Shown in pieces: positions 1 through 12,420 of a stretch of 64,000 nucleotides of DNA. This stretch comes from Margaritifera margaritifera (taxonomy: Eukaryota; Mollusca; Bivalvia; Unionida; Margaritiferidae), in assembly GCA_029931535.1 (NCBI GenBank), contig JAQPZY010000702.1, positions 124,001 to 188,000 on the forward strand, written 5' to 3'. Numbering within the stretch: the stretch's first letter is position 1; each line of letters begins with the position of its first letter. A program made the position numbers and the translations under genes. The notes beneath the pieces were generated by a model. The model saw only the letters and a program-made list of their open reading frames with translations. It made no database searches and had not been told where the DNA came from.

Positions 1-353
1 GGAGAATTATTTACAACTAAACTGATATATTTGGTGAAATTATCATCAGGTGAAAATACTTCTTTTATTGAACATTTATAAAAAAATTCATCGCTTAACC
101 ACAATTTGGTACCTCATTTCACCCTCCATATGGGTGTACTAGACACAGCCTGTCCCGCGCACACTCAGTGAGCTATAAACAGTGATGGCAGCGACCTAAG
201 AAGGATACATGCAACGATGGATCAAAATAAGCCCTATATATTGTATAAGAAGCGGTCAGATCTATTAAATATCATCTCTGGTAAGCAAATATTGTCTCCG
301 CAATCGTCTCCAATCTACAAAACTTATCCTTATCACGTTCAACATGCGTATGC

Positions 354-431
<78 letters not shown>
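354..431. repeat. (TA)n microsatellite
   Basis: About 78 bp of uninterrupted TA dinucleotide. The tyrosine/isoleucine open frames across it on both strands are artefacts of the repeat. The first 353 bases hold nothing I recognise. Confidence 0.97.
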
Positions 432-434
<3 letters not shown>

Positions 435-519
435 TTAACAATTTCATTCCTGTTCCAGAATTCCGGTTGTAATAGATCAGTTTGTAAGGAATCTATTTTA
501 GTTGTGTTGTTGAAATCAG

Positions 520-876
520 ATATAATTTGAGAGGAATTATTTATTTTCTCTATTCTTTGGAAATACTAAAGTGCACATTCACTTTTGGATAAATACATGA
601 TTTTGTCATTTTTGTGAACTCATTCAGACACATTCTGGATTAGATCTTTGTGGTATATCAGAACATTCAAGGCTATTGGAATTCATTCTGAACATTCTAT
701 TATTTTGGACTTGTGATCAGGACATTTAGGATTATTTGGAATTAAACTCACAAATTGTAAGTGTCTTTTGACTTTTCACTTTAATTGTCTGGAAATAAAT
801 TGCCTGTTGATTATACTTACATTGTTGGTTTTACTTTCTTTTCTGTTACATATTTTGAAGACCTAGAGTCGTAACA
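520..876 (+). mobile_element. Partial copy of the LTR-like repeat found at 20.7-21.5 kb
   Basis: This stretch aligns by eye with the 3' half of the solo LTR at 20,689-21,501. Shared blocks include the segment around GTAAGTGTCTTTTGA, TTTTCACTTTAATTGTCTGG, the AATAAA polyadenylation-type signal, and the terminal GTCGTAACA. The 5' half is missing or too diverged to follow. I read it as an older, truncated member of the same LTR family. Confidence 0.65.
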
Positions 877-1720
877 ACAGAAGAATGACATTCCTGTCGC
901 AAAGCATTCTAATACAACAATTACTCCTTATGTGATCTTTTAGTAATAGGTATTAAGAAAGTGTATGGTAAAATATCGATTAAGTTGCTAAAAGTATCAT
1001 TCTGGTTTAAAATGCTAAACACTCTGTCTCCAGCAGGTCTAAATTCTCAATATGAATTGTACTGAAATTGTCAGCAAAACGTTTATGCTTTTGATGTTAG
1101 TTTGTTTACGTGACGTCATCTTCCATGTGTTTACATTCAGAATCCACTGATAAAGGCGAATTAGCGGACATTGGATTTCAATAAAACAGTGCGAAAAACT
1201 CTTAAGTCTTGATAGTGATTCCATCAGTGCTTAATGATTCTACAGCCCGAGTATGATAGGTATCCTTCCCCGAGTCTGGTACCTATGACATACAGAAAAG
1301 GTGTTAGCCAAACATTGACCAAGATCGTCAAATGTTCTTGACCTTGCCTGGCGTTATAGATAGGGTAGGGATGCATGCATATTTAAAGGAAGTGCTTATT
1401 AAATCTAAAGTCCATACTTATTAAATATAATGTCAAATTATGTTAGATATCCCTCCGTAGGTTTGGGATATGTGACCATTCAGAAAATCTCCTATTCAAA
1501 CCTTAACCATTGCTGATGCAGGGATCGCTGGAATGAGTGACACCAGTGACTTATTTATAATGGAATGAAATAACCTGCAGGTGCGACTGCTGAATAGCAT
1601 TTCCGTTTACAAAACCCAACGCTTTGCCGTAATAATTAATTATGGAAACGCCATATTGCCAAAACGATCAGCCATGAATATTTATCGTAAATTAATAATT
1701 TACAAAACAACTAAAGCACA

Positions 1721-1754
<34 letters not shown>

Positions 1755-1899
1755 AACAACAAACAAAAATATTTATGGAGTCTACGAAACATTTATGCTT
1801 TTTGTTGCGCTATGGGCAACGTCAAAATTTTATTTATAAAGGAAAATTTTCACGATCTCTACAGTCACGATACCATTTTTAAATTCTTGATCGTGTGGT
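877..1899. other. No gene seen; contains a poly(A) run
   Basis: I see no supportable coding region. A run of 32 A at 1,722-1,753 followed by AAC repeats is the only clear structure; it could be the tail of an old retroposon on the plus strand, but no body is recognisable. The open frame across it is low complexity. Confidence 0.6.
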
Positions 1900-2460
1900 A
1901 GTAAATCCTTTGGAATTTTGCTACATTAAAGTCTTCAGTACTGTCAGAGACTTTCCATCATTAACTATAATTACATATAGCATCCAAACCAAATTACAAA
2001 TATGTTTTTCTTTTTACCAAGTTTACAAAATCATCGGCATACAAGAACATATTACAATATGATAGTTTTTCAGATAATGTCTTCTACACCTTTAGACGCA
2101 TAGTCCATCTTAAGATCATATTAATGATAAAATAATAATAGCAAAAAAGACACTGTGTTTGTCTTACACCAATGGTACATGTCAAAGGTTAGGAGGAGTT
2201 ACAATTGTTAAAAAGCAAGAAGTGTTTGATTTATACGCTGATCTGATAAAGGTTTTCCCTTTTTCTAATTATATAAGATGGAATCATAAATTATGTCTTA
2301 AATATAATCACAAGCGTTAGTAAAATCTTGAAAGTGCACAATATAGTTTTCTACCTTTATTAATACAGTGTTGTATCAGAATTTGCAAACAAAAGTTTTA
2401 ATTATTGAATAATTGTTTTCATATTATCATTTGTGTTGCATTAAATAAGCTTAAAAGTAG
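1900..2460 (-). pseudogene. Decayed LINE reverse transcriptase fragment
   Basis: Read on the minus strand, one frame gives FLYADDFVN near 2,030-2,055, the YADD catalytic box of a non-LTR reverse transcriptase. About 120 bp upstream in another frame is GVRQ, which normally precedes YADD in these enzymes, followed by a block ending in YYYFIIN that resembles the usual LSPxLFxLFIND segment. Stops and frame changes separate the pieces. The spacing and order fit a LINE RT palm. The family cannot be named from this little sequence. Confidence 0.5.
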
Positions 2461-3945
2461 AATAATAATCCGAATTCATTGTAATCATACAAATTTAAAA
2501 CCTGTTTTGAGCTTCGTAGTATAAACCTTAGGTTTCAACCCAATTATTGAGTCTGTTATTGATAGGTTTTGTTGTCTGTCATTTGTAGATCACTTGCATT
2601 TCCTACTCAAGTTTTGGGGCTTAATACCCTTTTGACCTTTCGTTTGTATTAAGAAGAAAACAAACATGTATACAAGATACTATTAAAAATATATCCATTC
2701 CACGGACGAAAGTTTTTAAAATTGTATACTTATTACTATTGCCGGTATAAAACTGCTTAATAGACTTGACTAATTTTTCATTACTACTGAGTACATAAAG
2801 CTCATTATACATCATGCACAGCTCATTATTCATGTAATTGTCTACAAAATCCTCATTAAGATTAAATAAGGGATCGTCAGGCTTAACGGCAATTTTAAAA
2901 TATCTTACAAGTTGTTCTGGTTGACTTTTTTAACTATCAGAGGTGTGCAACTCTTTCATTAATCTTTCTATCTTGCACTAACACCTACTTATTTACCTGC
3001 GTATCTTGTTCTCTATAACGCTTTATATAACGTACAAATGTATACGTATGTTATAAGTGTGCCACATTATTTTACAGCAGAATAAGCAAACCTTCAGTGT
3101 TGTAATTTTACACAAGTCCACCTACCTGAAAATGAAATACCAGTATCACTTTGATAGAAAAAGCTAGTATGTGTTAGCTTCCTCTTTTTCATTCATTATG
3201 GCTTAGGAAAGTATTTAATATTTTCACTCAGAATGTCATCCAATGCACGCAAAGCCAAGATCTAAGTGACAAAAAGCGATAAGGCGTATAACTGCTAATT
3301 GATAAATAACTATAATTTGTATAAAGAAAAAGGGAATTTTTTTCTCAAATTTGGACTAGCTGCCAAATGAATAATTGATAGCTACGATGTAGTCGTGGGT
3401 GTATTTTACTAGTAGTCAAAATAAAAGATATACTGCACAAAAGAAACACTTGTCATATTTACACTACAAACAAAACTATGGCCATTCCATCAGATGCGGC
3501 AGCGAGTACAATTCAGAAACCGCTAACAAAGTTAATTCCTTGCACAATTTAAAGGAGACGCGTTATAAACATGTTGCTCTGAACTCACGCCATATATTAA
3601 GCAGAGGTCGTATAGTGTGCTACGGAATCGGTTATTGTTATCAATTCTGATAAACTGGATTTACCGGTGTGAGTAGCCTAGAAGCAAATAGCCACCCAAT
3701 GTCTACTATTACACATATGGTTTATTCATGCATATCCAACTAAATCAGTTCAGAAATATAATTTTGGGTTCGTAAACAGTAAATACTGTAAACGCCGCTC
3801 GGGGTCTACTTTGACCAGACTCAGACGGCGGTTACACATTTGTGGATAATGTACTTCTGGTCATAACATAAAAGACAAAGAAAATAGAAACTGTGAACAT
3901 ACAAATAACTTTTTTAAGACTGCTTGTAGTTATTAATACGTAGAC
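2461..3945. other. No gene seen; one imperfect hairpin
   Basis: Short open frames in this stretch have no recognisable similarity. The only structure is a GC-richer imperfect inverted repeat at about 3,788-3,836 (TGTAAACGCCG against CGGCGGTTACA) inside AT-rich DNA. Confidence 0.5.
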
Positions 3946-4081
3946 GTTAATACATGACTTGGGTCATATCATCTACTGAATCAGCCCGAGACTCCAATAT
4001 CGGACCGAGAGCTGTAGACCAAGGTCCCATATTGGTCGAGGGCTAATTGAATGGATGACTAGACTAAAGTCATGTATTAAC
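3946..4081. mobile_element. Palindromic MITE bordered by TTAA
   Basis: A 136-bp segment opens with GTTAATACATGACTT and closes with its exact reverse complement, and the interior also pairs imperfectly, so the whole element can fold back on itself. TTAA sits at both ends, which is the target of piggyBac-type transposases. It codes for nothing. A piggyBac-mobilised non-autonomous element is the simplest reading; a simple palindrome of other origin is possible. Confidence 0.7.
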
Positions 4082-4503
4082 CTTTTCATCATATTATTTT
4101 ACAAAAAGGTTCAATTGGATCCTTTACAAGGATATATGAAAAAAGACAATTAGAGGTTAGCATGTTTAGATTTATTATTCGTTCTATCTCACACTTTCAT
4201 CCTGTCACTATGGAGAGATGAAGCTAAACAATGTAGGATCACATGTAAACTTTAAATAATTCATATTAATACACAGAGTATTTTTATATATGATTAGATC
4301 ATACAAAAAAGACACAAATAATCAGCAAATCGTATTTACTTTCTCAAACAAGTTAAGTGCACTTTATTTTGTGACCCGCTGTTTCGAATTTATTGAGATA
4401 GAAATTGGGGCATTGAATGTACAGCCTGAAAATATTGTTTGTAGTTTAAAAGGTTTTTCAGACATTTTAGTTTATAGTTGCAATGTGCCACCCGTATATT
4501 AAA

Positions 4504-4940
4504 GAAGGTGCACCACCGAGGCACTGGCCATGACCGTGGCAAGAAGTGCAAACATGAGATACACAAGTGAAGGTGCACTGAAGGTCTGCCACACGAACGT
4601 ACTCAGCATATTGTGGCTGAAGCTACAAGATGCTAAAGATGCACGATTCCACACAACGAAGGTTCAGTCAAGTCAGATAACTATACTAATGTTTTTATAG
4701 TAGTATAAGGTGCACTCATTACAAATTTCCGAAGGTGCAAGTACTAGGCTAAATGGGTGAAGGTACTACCCAGAAGGTACACAACCCTGACGTAATTATG
4801 ATTACACTCAGTACATACTTTACCATAATGTGCATTGGCCCCAGTATAGTCAGATAAATATATACTGTGGAAGGTGCACACGCTATTAAAGTCGGCTCTA
4901 GCCTTCCATATAAAAAGAGTGAGTTTCGAAGGGGTGCAAA
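4504..4940 (+). repeat. Irregular cluster of GAAGGTGCA-type motifs
   Basis: About eight copies of GAAGGTGCA or a close variant occur in about 430 bp (near 4,504, 4,570, 4,708, 4,731, 4,760, 4,774, 4,871 and 4,929), all in one orientation. Two also share a neighbouring AGTCAGATAA-TATA block, pointing to an eroded tandem duplication. Small antisense frames here reflect the repeat. Confidence 0.6.
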
Positions 4941-5009
4941 CAACTGCATTGAGCATTCAGTGTATTAGTCGCAACATTCTTTGGAGTTAATCATGCCTCT
5001 ATGTTTATA

Positions 5010-5223
5010 CAGTGACGGATTTATGATTTTGCGCCCCATGGCACTGTCATAGTTGCCGCCCCCGACCCAAAACAAAGCCTTAAAATCAGAGCCTTTAAAG
5101 ACCTTTCCGCCTTTACATAATGGCAACATTTAATTAGAGCTTTTTTTCCTTTAAAATCTGAAGCCCCTGACTTTTGCCGCCCTAGATCGGTGTCTTGCCT
5201 GCCTAATGATAAATCCGCCACTG
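5010..5223. mobile_element. hAT-type MITE with 8-bp target duplication
   Basis: The element starts CAGTGACGGATTTAT and ends with the reverse complement of CAGTGGCGGATTTAT, giving 15-bp terminal inverted repeats with one mismatch. It is flanked by a perfect 8-bp direct repeat TGTTTATA (5,002-5,009 and 5,224-5,231). CAGTGGCGG-type ends and 8-bp duplications are hallmarks of hAT transposons. At 214 bp with no transposase it is non-autonomous. The antisense open frame inside has no recognised similarity. Confidence 0.9.
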
Positions 5224-5231
5224 TGTTTATA

Positions 5232-7210
5232 GTAGTATTTTCACATCATCATATCATCTCAAGATTTTGCATCCTCATTACAAGGGCTTTCTGAGCAATG
5301 ATTGGTTATCAATAGGTGTAAGCAAAGATGGAAAATAAATTTCTTCCTGAGTGCTACGAAATCTGATTGAATCTGCCGCGCCGGGAACTATTGCACACGG
5401 GTTTTATACTTGCCAACCTAGCAACTGGGCGTACCAACTAATGATAGCGCTCGTTCCCCACAGGCAAATGAAATAGAAAATGGCCTCGTCAAAATAATGG
5501 GAGGACAGTGAGTATTACTTAATAATATCGGCTGATTTCTCATTTCACAAAATTCATTCTGACTGGATAAGACTGCTATAAAAACATAGGAACACCAGGT
5601 AATTCACGTAGAATATATGAAGACGAAATAACACTGGTATGTTTAGGCTAAATTGTACACAAATGAATCTACCCCTACCACCCATTCACCCCATTTCATC
5701 TATCGATTCCGAAACTTGTGAAGAAATATATTTTCGTAATAATACTATTGTAAATTGACTATACTACTACACTTAATTTGGAACGATGCTTAGTTCATGA
5801 ACTGCACGTGTTGTTTCAAAGTCGTGTGGTATGCACACCTGAAGACACACAGTGTACCTGTTCACATTCCAAAATGAATTCTCCACATCTATTTAATTAC
5901 ATTGTTTTACCTGTGTGGATTGTAGCCTCACTTGAAAAGAATATACTTACCCATGATAGCTGCACAGTGGCAATGCAACAAATCGTAAACGTGTTTCTAA
6001 TCATTAATATGGCGAATTTACCACAAAATTAAGATAAAGTGTTCTTCCACTAATCCTGTTAGAATTACAATGTATAATTGTCATATATGGTTTTATTTGT
6101 ATTGTAATGAATTGTTAAAGATGTGATTTTGAGACCGGGTGGTTGTCAGGTGCGATGCCAAGCCTGCCTATAAAACAATCAGGCAACAACATGGATCAAT
6201 CAGTCGCCTATTAATAAATTTTTCAAATCTGGGTGACTGATAGAGTTTATGTCTCTCATAATAAATTCTTTGTCAACAACTTGTACACAGCGTCAAAATA
6301 CAATCTAGCTGAAATCACTGACGACAAAAATAATCCAATGTATCGTTATCATAATTAAAACGTAACGGTTTTGATCACTTGGTCCATTGTTTCTCTGACA
6401 TCTTTGAATACAACAGCACCAGACACTACTGACATGTATTCGTAAAAACACTTATTGAAATGAACTGGATGAAATTTGTGCCAGAGTCAGACTTTTAAAG
6501 GCATACTATACACATTTATTCAACATGCCAAAAAAAAATAAAGTATCAGCGATGAATACAATAATCATCAATATTGTGGATTCTAGCGAATTCTTCACGG
6601 CGGCGGAGATGCGAACTTTGACTTCAGATATGATATTCGTGTACTTCTACGGTCGAATTTTGTTCTTGCTTGCAGTCACTGGTGTGCAGGAAATTATCAT
6701 CAACTTTCGTTATTTGTGTGCCTCGAGTGCAACTCAATTTCTATTTCCATATTATAAGTATATGAATAAAAGGAGCGGAAGACCATTTAAAGAGTCTCTT
6801 TATTAGTACAATTAACAGTCTTGGGCAGAGGATGATTTTATTACTGGGAATTATTGCTGATAGTGATCACTGGAATTACTGGGATAGCAAACGATCAAGG
6901 ACGAAAACTTGCTATGTGACTGTTTCCAATGCAGAAAAGAGTTGTGTCCTTTGAACAGTATCCTACACTACTGCTACTTGAAGTGCTGTGTAGTATCAGG
7001 AGGAAAAATATGTTCGCCCGACGATCACACAGAAAGAGTTAAGTGTTTGTACTTAACTCTTTTGTATTTTGTTTGCTCTTTACTAAAAAGCAATACGTAA
7101 ATACTAATGTATTAATTTGTTTCACTATTATCATTTTACACATGTTTATAAAGTTTGTTTCTATGGTCTTTCTATCACTCTACCTCTCCATATCTCTTTA
7201 CCATTTTCTC
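5232..7210. other. No gene recognised
   Basis: Several short open frames occur (the longest 93 codons at 6,525-6,806, plus strand, with hydrophobic stretches), but none resembles a family I know and none has a supporting start or splice context. I would not annotate a gene here. Confidence 0.5.
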
Positions 7211-7216
7211 AGTGAT

Positions 7217-7666
7217 TTATTTTCTTTTTTCGTTCCCTGTTGGTGACATTGATACTGATCGCCTCCTCAAATGACTCAGTGGAAACCGACTTTTGAAATC
7301 ATTCATAGTCTTGGTCAAGACTTGGATGCTTTCAGCTTTCCTCTGTATGGGTATGTTTATCAATTCCAGGGCCTTTGTATTTGTGGATATGTGCTGTAGC
7401 ATAATGTCAAATATTTCTTGTATGACTCTTGTTAAGCTTTTCCCCACATTGATACAAAGGCAGTCTTTGGGTTCCTTCTCAGAGGATGCTGTATTTGGCA
7501 TGTGAGCCCTTGCCCCTGGACTTAGCGTTCGATCAATTATATAATCTTCTTGTGGTAGTAGTTGGGTCATGATATCTTCGCCATCTACAATGTGATGCAA
7601 TGTGGACATGCCAACTGCGTCGTTTGTATCTTGCTGCGACTGCAAGGGCTGCGCTGCGGGCATCAA
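7217..7666 (-). CDS. Unrecognised 149-codon open frame downstream of a gypsy integrase remnant
   Basis: An uninterrupted frame on the same strand as, and downstream of, the broken gypsy integrase at 8.45-9.37 kb. The N-terminal third is polar; the middle (about 75-125) has a helical pattern (VIQEIFDIMLQHISTNTKALELI) and the C-terminus is basic. No zinc knuckle, protease or membrane segment is visible. It may be an element-encoded accessory or structural remnant, or a chance frame. I do not recognise it. Confidence 0.3.
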   Translation of the reverse strand: MMPAAQPLQSQQDTNDAVGMSTLHHIVDGEDIMTQLLPQEDYIIDRTLSPGARAHMPNTASSEKEPKDCLCINVGKSLTRVIQEIFDIMLQHISTNTKALELINIPIQRKAESIQVLTKTMNDFKSRFPLSHLRRRSVSMSPTGNEKRK

Positions 7667-8114
7667 TAGAGGTAGCCCATCAGGTATTGGTGTGAATCCC
7701 TAGGTGGGTGACCGCCTCTTCTCATCCCAGTGCTTCGCAGAGGTCTCTCGATCATACTTAATCTTATCGAGACCCTCCAATGGAAATATTGATGGCATAC
7801 TATTTAGTTTCTTCCGTCTTCGCTCTTGTGCTCCAATAACCCTCTGTTATTTTCTTATGTTCAGCAGACTGACGACCATGGTCTATTAAGTCCTTGTAAT
7901 TAGTCACTCGATAGTGACAAAACCTGCAGAGGAATGGGGCATGCTACAGGCCTGACATATGTTCACTTAACATATGGATGATAAGCCTGCCCCTCTACAG
8001 GTTAGTGTTTATCTGGGTGACCATTGCTGAAATGAAAAGCATCTGTGTAAGCTCTTTCGATGTTAAATGATTCCATCAGGAACAATACAAAAATTATAAT
8101 TTAGCATAATTAAA

Positions 8115-8205
8115 TGTATGTATGTATGTATGTATGTATGTATGTATGTATGTATGTATGTATGTATGTATGTATGTATGTATGTATGTATGTATGTATG
8201 TATGT
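8115..8205. repeat. (TATG)n microsatellite
   Basis: About 22 tetranucleotide units of TATG/TGTA with no interruption. Confidence 0.97.
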
Positions 8206-8449
8206 GCGTGTGAAGCTAAAATGGTTATGTCAAGTCACACTGATTAAAAGAAGGTGATAAACCCTGTTTCTGCATGTGGTATATGAAAATTACGCATACA
8301 TTTTCTGATACCGTTTTCCTCATTTCATTTTGCCCATCTTCGGGGATGATCACCCAGGTAAGGTTTCATCTTGTTCCGGCTAACTGTTTTATTCTTGCCT
8401 TGCTCAATCTTCAGGAGTATATAATTCAGGTAATTTATCTTTTTCAGAA

Positions 8450-9370
8450 CAACTAAATGACCCTCAAATGTTAGCTGCAACTTTGGACAGGTTCTTGATT
8501 TGGTCTGCTCGAGAAAATACCAGACTAAGTCTCATTTTTTATGTTGATATTTGTGCAGCCTTAGGTCATAACTTTCCTTTTGCCTTTTCACCGCTTTTGT
8601 GCCACAAAGCATTCGTGATCGATACGATGCTTGTGTTCTTCAACATATTCTCCATAGGTAGTCACTTTGTCACCATGGTAGTATGGATATGTCTGAAATA
8701 GCAGTTCTGCTGGAACACGGACCTCTCGATGAAACATCGAATAATATGAAGTTAATCCAGTTGAGTAATTCGGAGTATCAAAGTAAGCCGCAGCAAGACA
8801 CTCTAAGTTTAAATCTCATTATTTTCTTCACCTTTCAAATATGCCTTTATCATCCGAAGTGATGTTTGGTTAAACCTCTCTGCCTGTCCATTACATTTTG
8901 GGTTTCTTCCGTAGTTCTGGTTTTCTTGATTTCCAGTATTCTACATAGCTCTGAACAAATTTCACTCTCACAATTTCTAACCTGATTCGAGTGTAGAGAT
9001 ATTAGATACCCGGATCTTGCATAGCTTCATTCAATATCATATGAGTGCATGTTTCTGCAGTTTGGTCTAGGATGGGAAATTGTTCAACCCATTTAGCGAA
9101 ATGATCTGTTACTACTGTAACGTAACGGTTTTCTCTTGAGGTTTTAACCAATGGTCATAATATGTCCACTGCTAGCCTGTCAAGCGGCGTGCCAACCCGC
9201 ATATCGCCCAGTGGCACACGTAATGTTTCAGTTATTTTTTTTTTCATTTGAAACCAGTACAATTTCTGTTGTGTCTTCTCTCTGGTTATCTTCACTCCCA
9301 AGTGGTCGCTTAGTATTCTGTTATGCATCTGCTTCAGAACTTCTCTTCTTAGGCATCTAGGTAAAATCAA
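8450..9370 (-). pseudogene. Broken Ty3/gypsy integrase
   Basis: Minus-strand frame 9,155-9,370 reads as the start of a gypsy integrase: LPRCLRREVLKQMH, then HLGVKITREKT and YW, the histidine half of the H2C2 zinc-binding domain. The two cysteines are missing, because YWFQMKKKI runs almost directly into VPLGDMRVGTPLDRLAVDI, which normally lies after them. Lower down, in other frames, come KWVEQFPIPDQTAET (about 9,080) and LNLECLAAAYFDTPNYSTGL followed by REVRVPAELLF (about 8,690-8,800), the end of the catalytic core. Several stops and a deletion around the second catalytic aspartate make it non-functional. It is a different family from the element at 44.6-52.3 kb. Confidence 0.85.
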
Positions 9371-10080
9371 CTGTAAAAAAGGTACCTGTGTAATTTATGT
9401 TATGAAATTGCCTGTGATCCATTGTGAAGCTCTGAAGAATTCCATAAACCAGTAATGTCTTGCTGCTGAACTGTGTTCCACCATTTTAAACCAATACCAC
9501 TGAGGCTTCACTTGGAAAGCTAGAATGTGCAAATTCTTTGTCCCTGTAATTTTATTTGTAATGTAAGTTTAAATTGCATAGTGGCACACTGTAAATATCA
9601 TGCAAAATACATATAAATCTATCTGTTCAAATGGATCGACTTTCCCTGTCGTCTGTCAATAACAATGACAGTTTCTAAATTTATTGAGCTTAATCGCACC
9701 ATCTAGCGACTATTTAAGTGAGATTATATTACTGCTTTAATATATATTTGTCGAGTACACCAGGTGACGAACGGTGCGTAATACCTTAACGTTAGAGACG
9801 TGACATTCCTTTTCACTCCTGGAAAATAAACATTCTTGTGCTAAGACGAATGCAACTCTTCTTGACACTACTGTGTGTGATATATATAAATCATTTGCAA
9901 GAAAATGCACAAGAGGCTAACCATCGTCTGCTTGGTTGAACTGGTCATTTTGTTCTCAGGTAAGAGTATTTGGTTTTACTCCCTCAGTCCTCGTACTATT
10001 AGGCAACATCAGCCAGTGGGGTAACAGGTCTAATGTATACACTGTTAACGTATTCGCAAATATTAGCTGCATTCTAGGTG
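9371..10080. other. No gene recognised
   Basis: Non-coding as far as I can see. A GAAAATAAACATT block near 9,820 could be a polyadenylation-type signal, but no transcript can be assigned. Confidence 0.45.
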
Positions 10081-10084
10081 TATA

Positions 10085-10202
10085 CCCGACTAGATACCAC
10101 AAAAAAAGTTTATGCAATGCTGCTTATCAAGAAAGAAGTTTGTACAACACCGTATACCAACAAGGAAGTTCCTACAACACTGCATATACCAACAAGGAAG
10201 TT
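10085..10202 (+). repeat. About 30-bp minisatellite, roughly four units
   Basis: Four imperfect units of the form TATACCAACAAGGAAGTT followed by a TACAACACTGC block, about 29-32 bp each. In the plus frame 9,936-10,217 they give repeated YNTxY(T/Q)xxx(S/V) residues. The frame around the repeat is otherwise unremarkable, so I treat it as a minisatellite rather than a protein repeat. Confidence 0.7.
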
Positions 10203-10530
10203 AATTTTTTACAATAGATAAATCATTCAAGTTGCAACTTGTCATTCGTGGCTTTATGTTTACCATGGTTATTCTGCTCAGGGCACGAATGTGACACATG
10301 AGGAGTACAAAGTAAATCAAAACTAGATAATCATGCTTGTAATATAAATATCATATTTTTACAGGGGACTAATGATGTTGTTACCATCGTAGTGTATTAA
10401 ATAAGGTTGTTCTAGACAATAGAGTTAGATGGGTGTTACGACATTATTCATCTAATAATAACAGCTTTAAACATTTGTGTATAATTCGCATATTACTCAT
10501 TGCATTCTTGGTTTAGATTTGAACTGGTAT

Positions 10531-10632
10531 ATAAAACAAGATATAAGCTTATCAAAACATATGATATTACATACCACCTTCATGTAAAACAAGGTATAAG
10601 CATATCAAAACATGTGATTTTACGTACATGGT
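10531..10632. repeat. Two-copy tandem repeat
   Basis: Two imperfect copies, about 55 bp apart, of a block containing AACAAGATATAAGC then ATCAAAACATATGAT. The rest of 10,220-10,800 shows nothing else. Confidence 0.6.
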
Positions 10633-10799
10633 GATTACAAAGATTTCATTTAACATACCAGTTGTGCATTTCATGAAATATTAATGATACAAGTGTAATT
10701 CAGCCTGCACAGAAATATATATATTCCATATTAATTGAATTTAGACATGATAACTCTTATAAATTAACACAACTTTAAAAGCTCAATACCTTTTGAGTT

Positions 10800-11620
10800 A
10801 TACGAATCTTTAAAAGTAATATATTTAGCCTTCTGTGATAATTATTTTTTAGTTAGAATTTTCTTTCAGTTTTGAAACAAAGTTAATTGAATATATAATG
10901 AAATTCATTTTCGTTGCATCATATACACAATCTTTCGTTCCTTGGAATATTTGACCATCTGCCAGTTTCAATTGGTAAACGGTGGTTTGAGGTTCTAAAT
11001 GTTAACGTAAATAATGCAAAAGGTCTTGGATAAAGAAATTAAATAATCTTCCAACTGGAGGTTTGTTTTAAAAAGTCTATAGGTGTTTCCTTTGCTAGAT
11101 AAACTTTTGTTTGCGTTCCGTGTCTGGAGATATGGGTCCGTTTGTCTCTACTTCATACTGTCGATGAATCATTGTTTATTAGGAAAATAATGCGCTTACC
11201 AAATATATCCGAATCCACATTCTTCAAAAATAGATTTAACGTAATGAAACCATCGTAAGTATTATTATGTGTTTCGATATCGTTCAATATAATCGTATCT
11301 ATGACTTTCGCATATTTTTACTGTTTTCCATCAGTTAGTGCACACCAATATTTGATGGCGTTCAATTTCACTCTAAGTTTAAGTGGTTGTCTTCCAGTTT
11401 ATCCATATAGTATGTATAATGGTGTACTCTTTATACATTTTAAAACCCATCTTAGAAAATCTATATGAATTTTCTCAATGATTTCGCAATTTTCAAAGTG
11501 CCAAATTTGCGACCTATATTGTAGGATAGATACTATGGTACCCATGTACATATTCGTCGCTTCTGGCGCATACACTATATATATTTATCTCTTGGAAAAA
11601 CAAAATGGGTATATCTGGCG
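10800..11620 (-). pseudogene. LINE 3' end (C-terminal domain of RT polyprotein)
   Basis: On the minus strand near 10,953-10,990 a frame reads SNHRLPIETGRWSN, followed by ERLCIWC and FHYIF. This is the conserved C-terminal Cys/His segment of a large invertebrate LINE family. Upstream pieces such as KWHFENCEII and TDGKQ lie in changing frames with stops. Only the C-terminal third remains, as expected for a 5'-truncated copy. The remnant at 57.3-58.0 kb carries a related ending (SLPVETGRWDN). Confidence 0.75.
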
Positions 11621-12420
11621 AGAATTAGGGTATATTATCTATGATATGTGACAGGACTGAAGGCGATTATGACTCGTCTGCAATGGGATTTCATGTATTG
11701 GAATATAAAAAATATAAACCGTTTGAAGACGAAAATCATAGGATCTATACGAGGCAATCTTTAGATCAATCTTATTGTCTGCTATATTATATCAAATGAG
11801 GTAAATGGAAAAGAGTTTGACTAATAGCCCCCCCCCCCATATACAGACAAAAAAAAAATTAAAAATAATAAAAAAAATCAAATTACTAGAGGTGTTCTCT
11901 AATAGGACAATTCTTAACAAAATGGAAATTTTGGGTACACTGTCATATATATCAGCTCTATTTTGTTCACAAGCTGCTGTCTGGTATATAAAACATTGTA
12001 AATTAAAGGTAATAAAATTGCGGCACAGGGGCATTTTACATATTTAATTATTAGTTTACAGATCCGTGAAATTGCAGGTGATCCTTCACTCGCCTTAGAT
12101 AAGAAACTCTTTCATTCACCTTATTGTTATTAGGACCACGAGCTCACGTTTCTGTGGTCTATATTTTAAGTTCAGAAGTATACTTTCTCTAGGGTTGAAC
12201 CTGCTTATAATATACTAATATTTCGATGTAGCAGTCAGGGATACATTTTTGTAGTCTTTTTTTCCAATGATACTTGAATTAGTAAAACTATGATTTATGA
12301 AACCCAGTCTCCAAGGTTTTTAGAACAGTTTGTTCTGATTGTCATGTGGGTTTATTTGCGTTTGATTTGATAACAGTGCAACTTATCTATGTTACACACA
12401 CACGCACACACATTTTTGTA

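Noticed and set aside
217..447. Open frames on both strands over the (TA)n tract
   Set aside because: Their length comes from alternating Tyr/Ile codons of the microsatellite; no protein signal outside it.
11260..11620. Separate gene upstream of the LINE 3' end
   Set aside because: Minus-strand pieces are continuous in order with the LINE C-terminal domain, so it is the same remnant.
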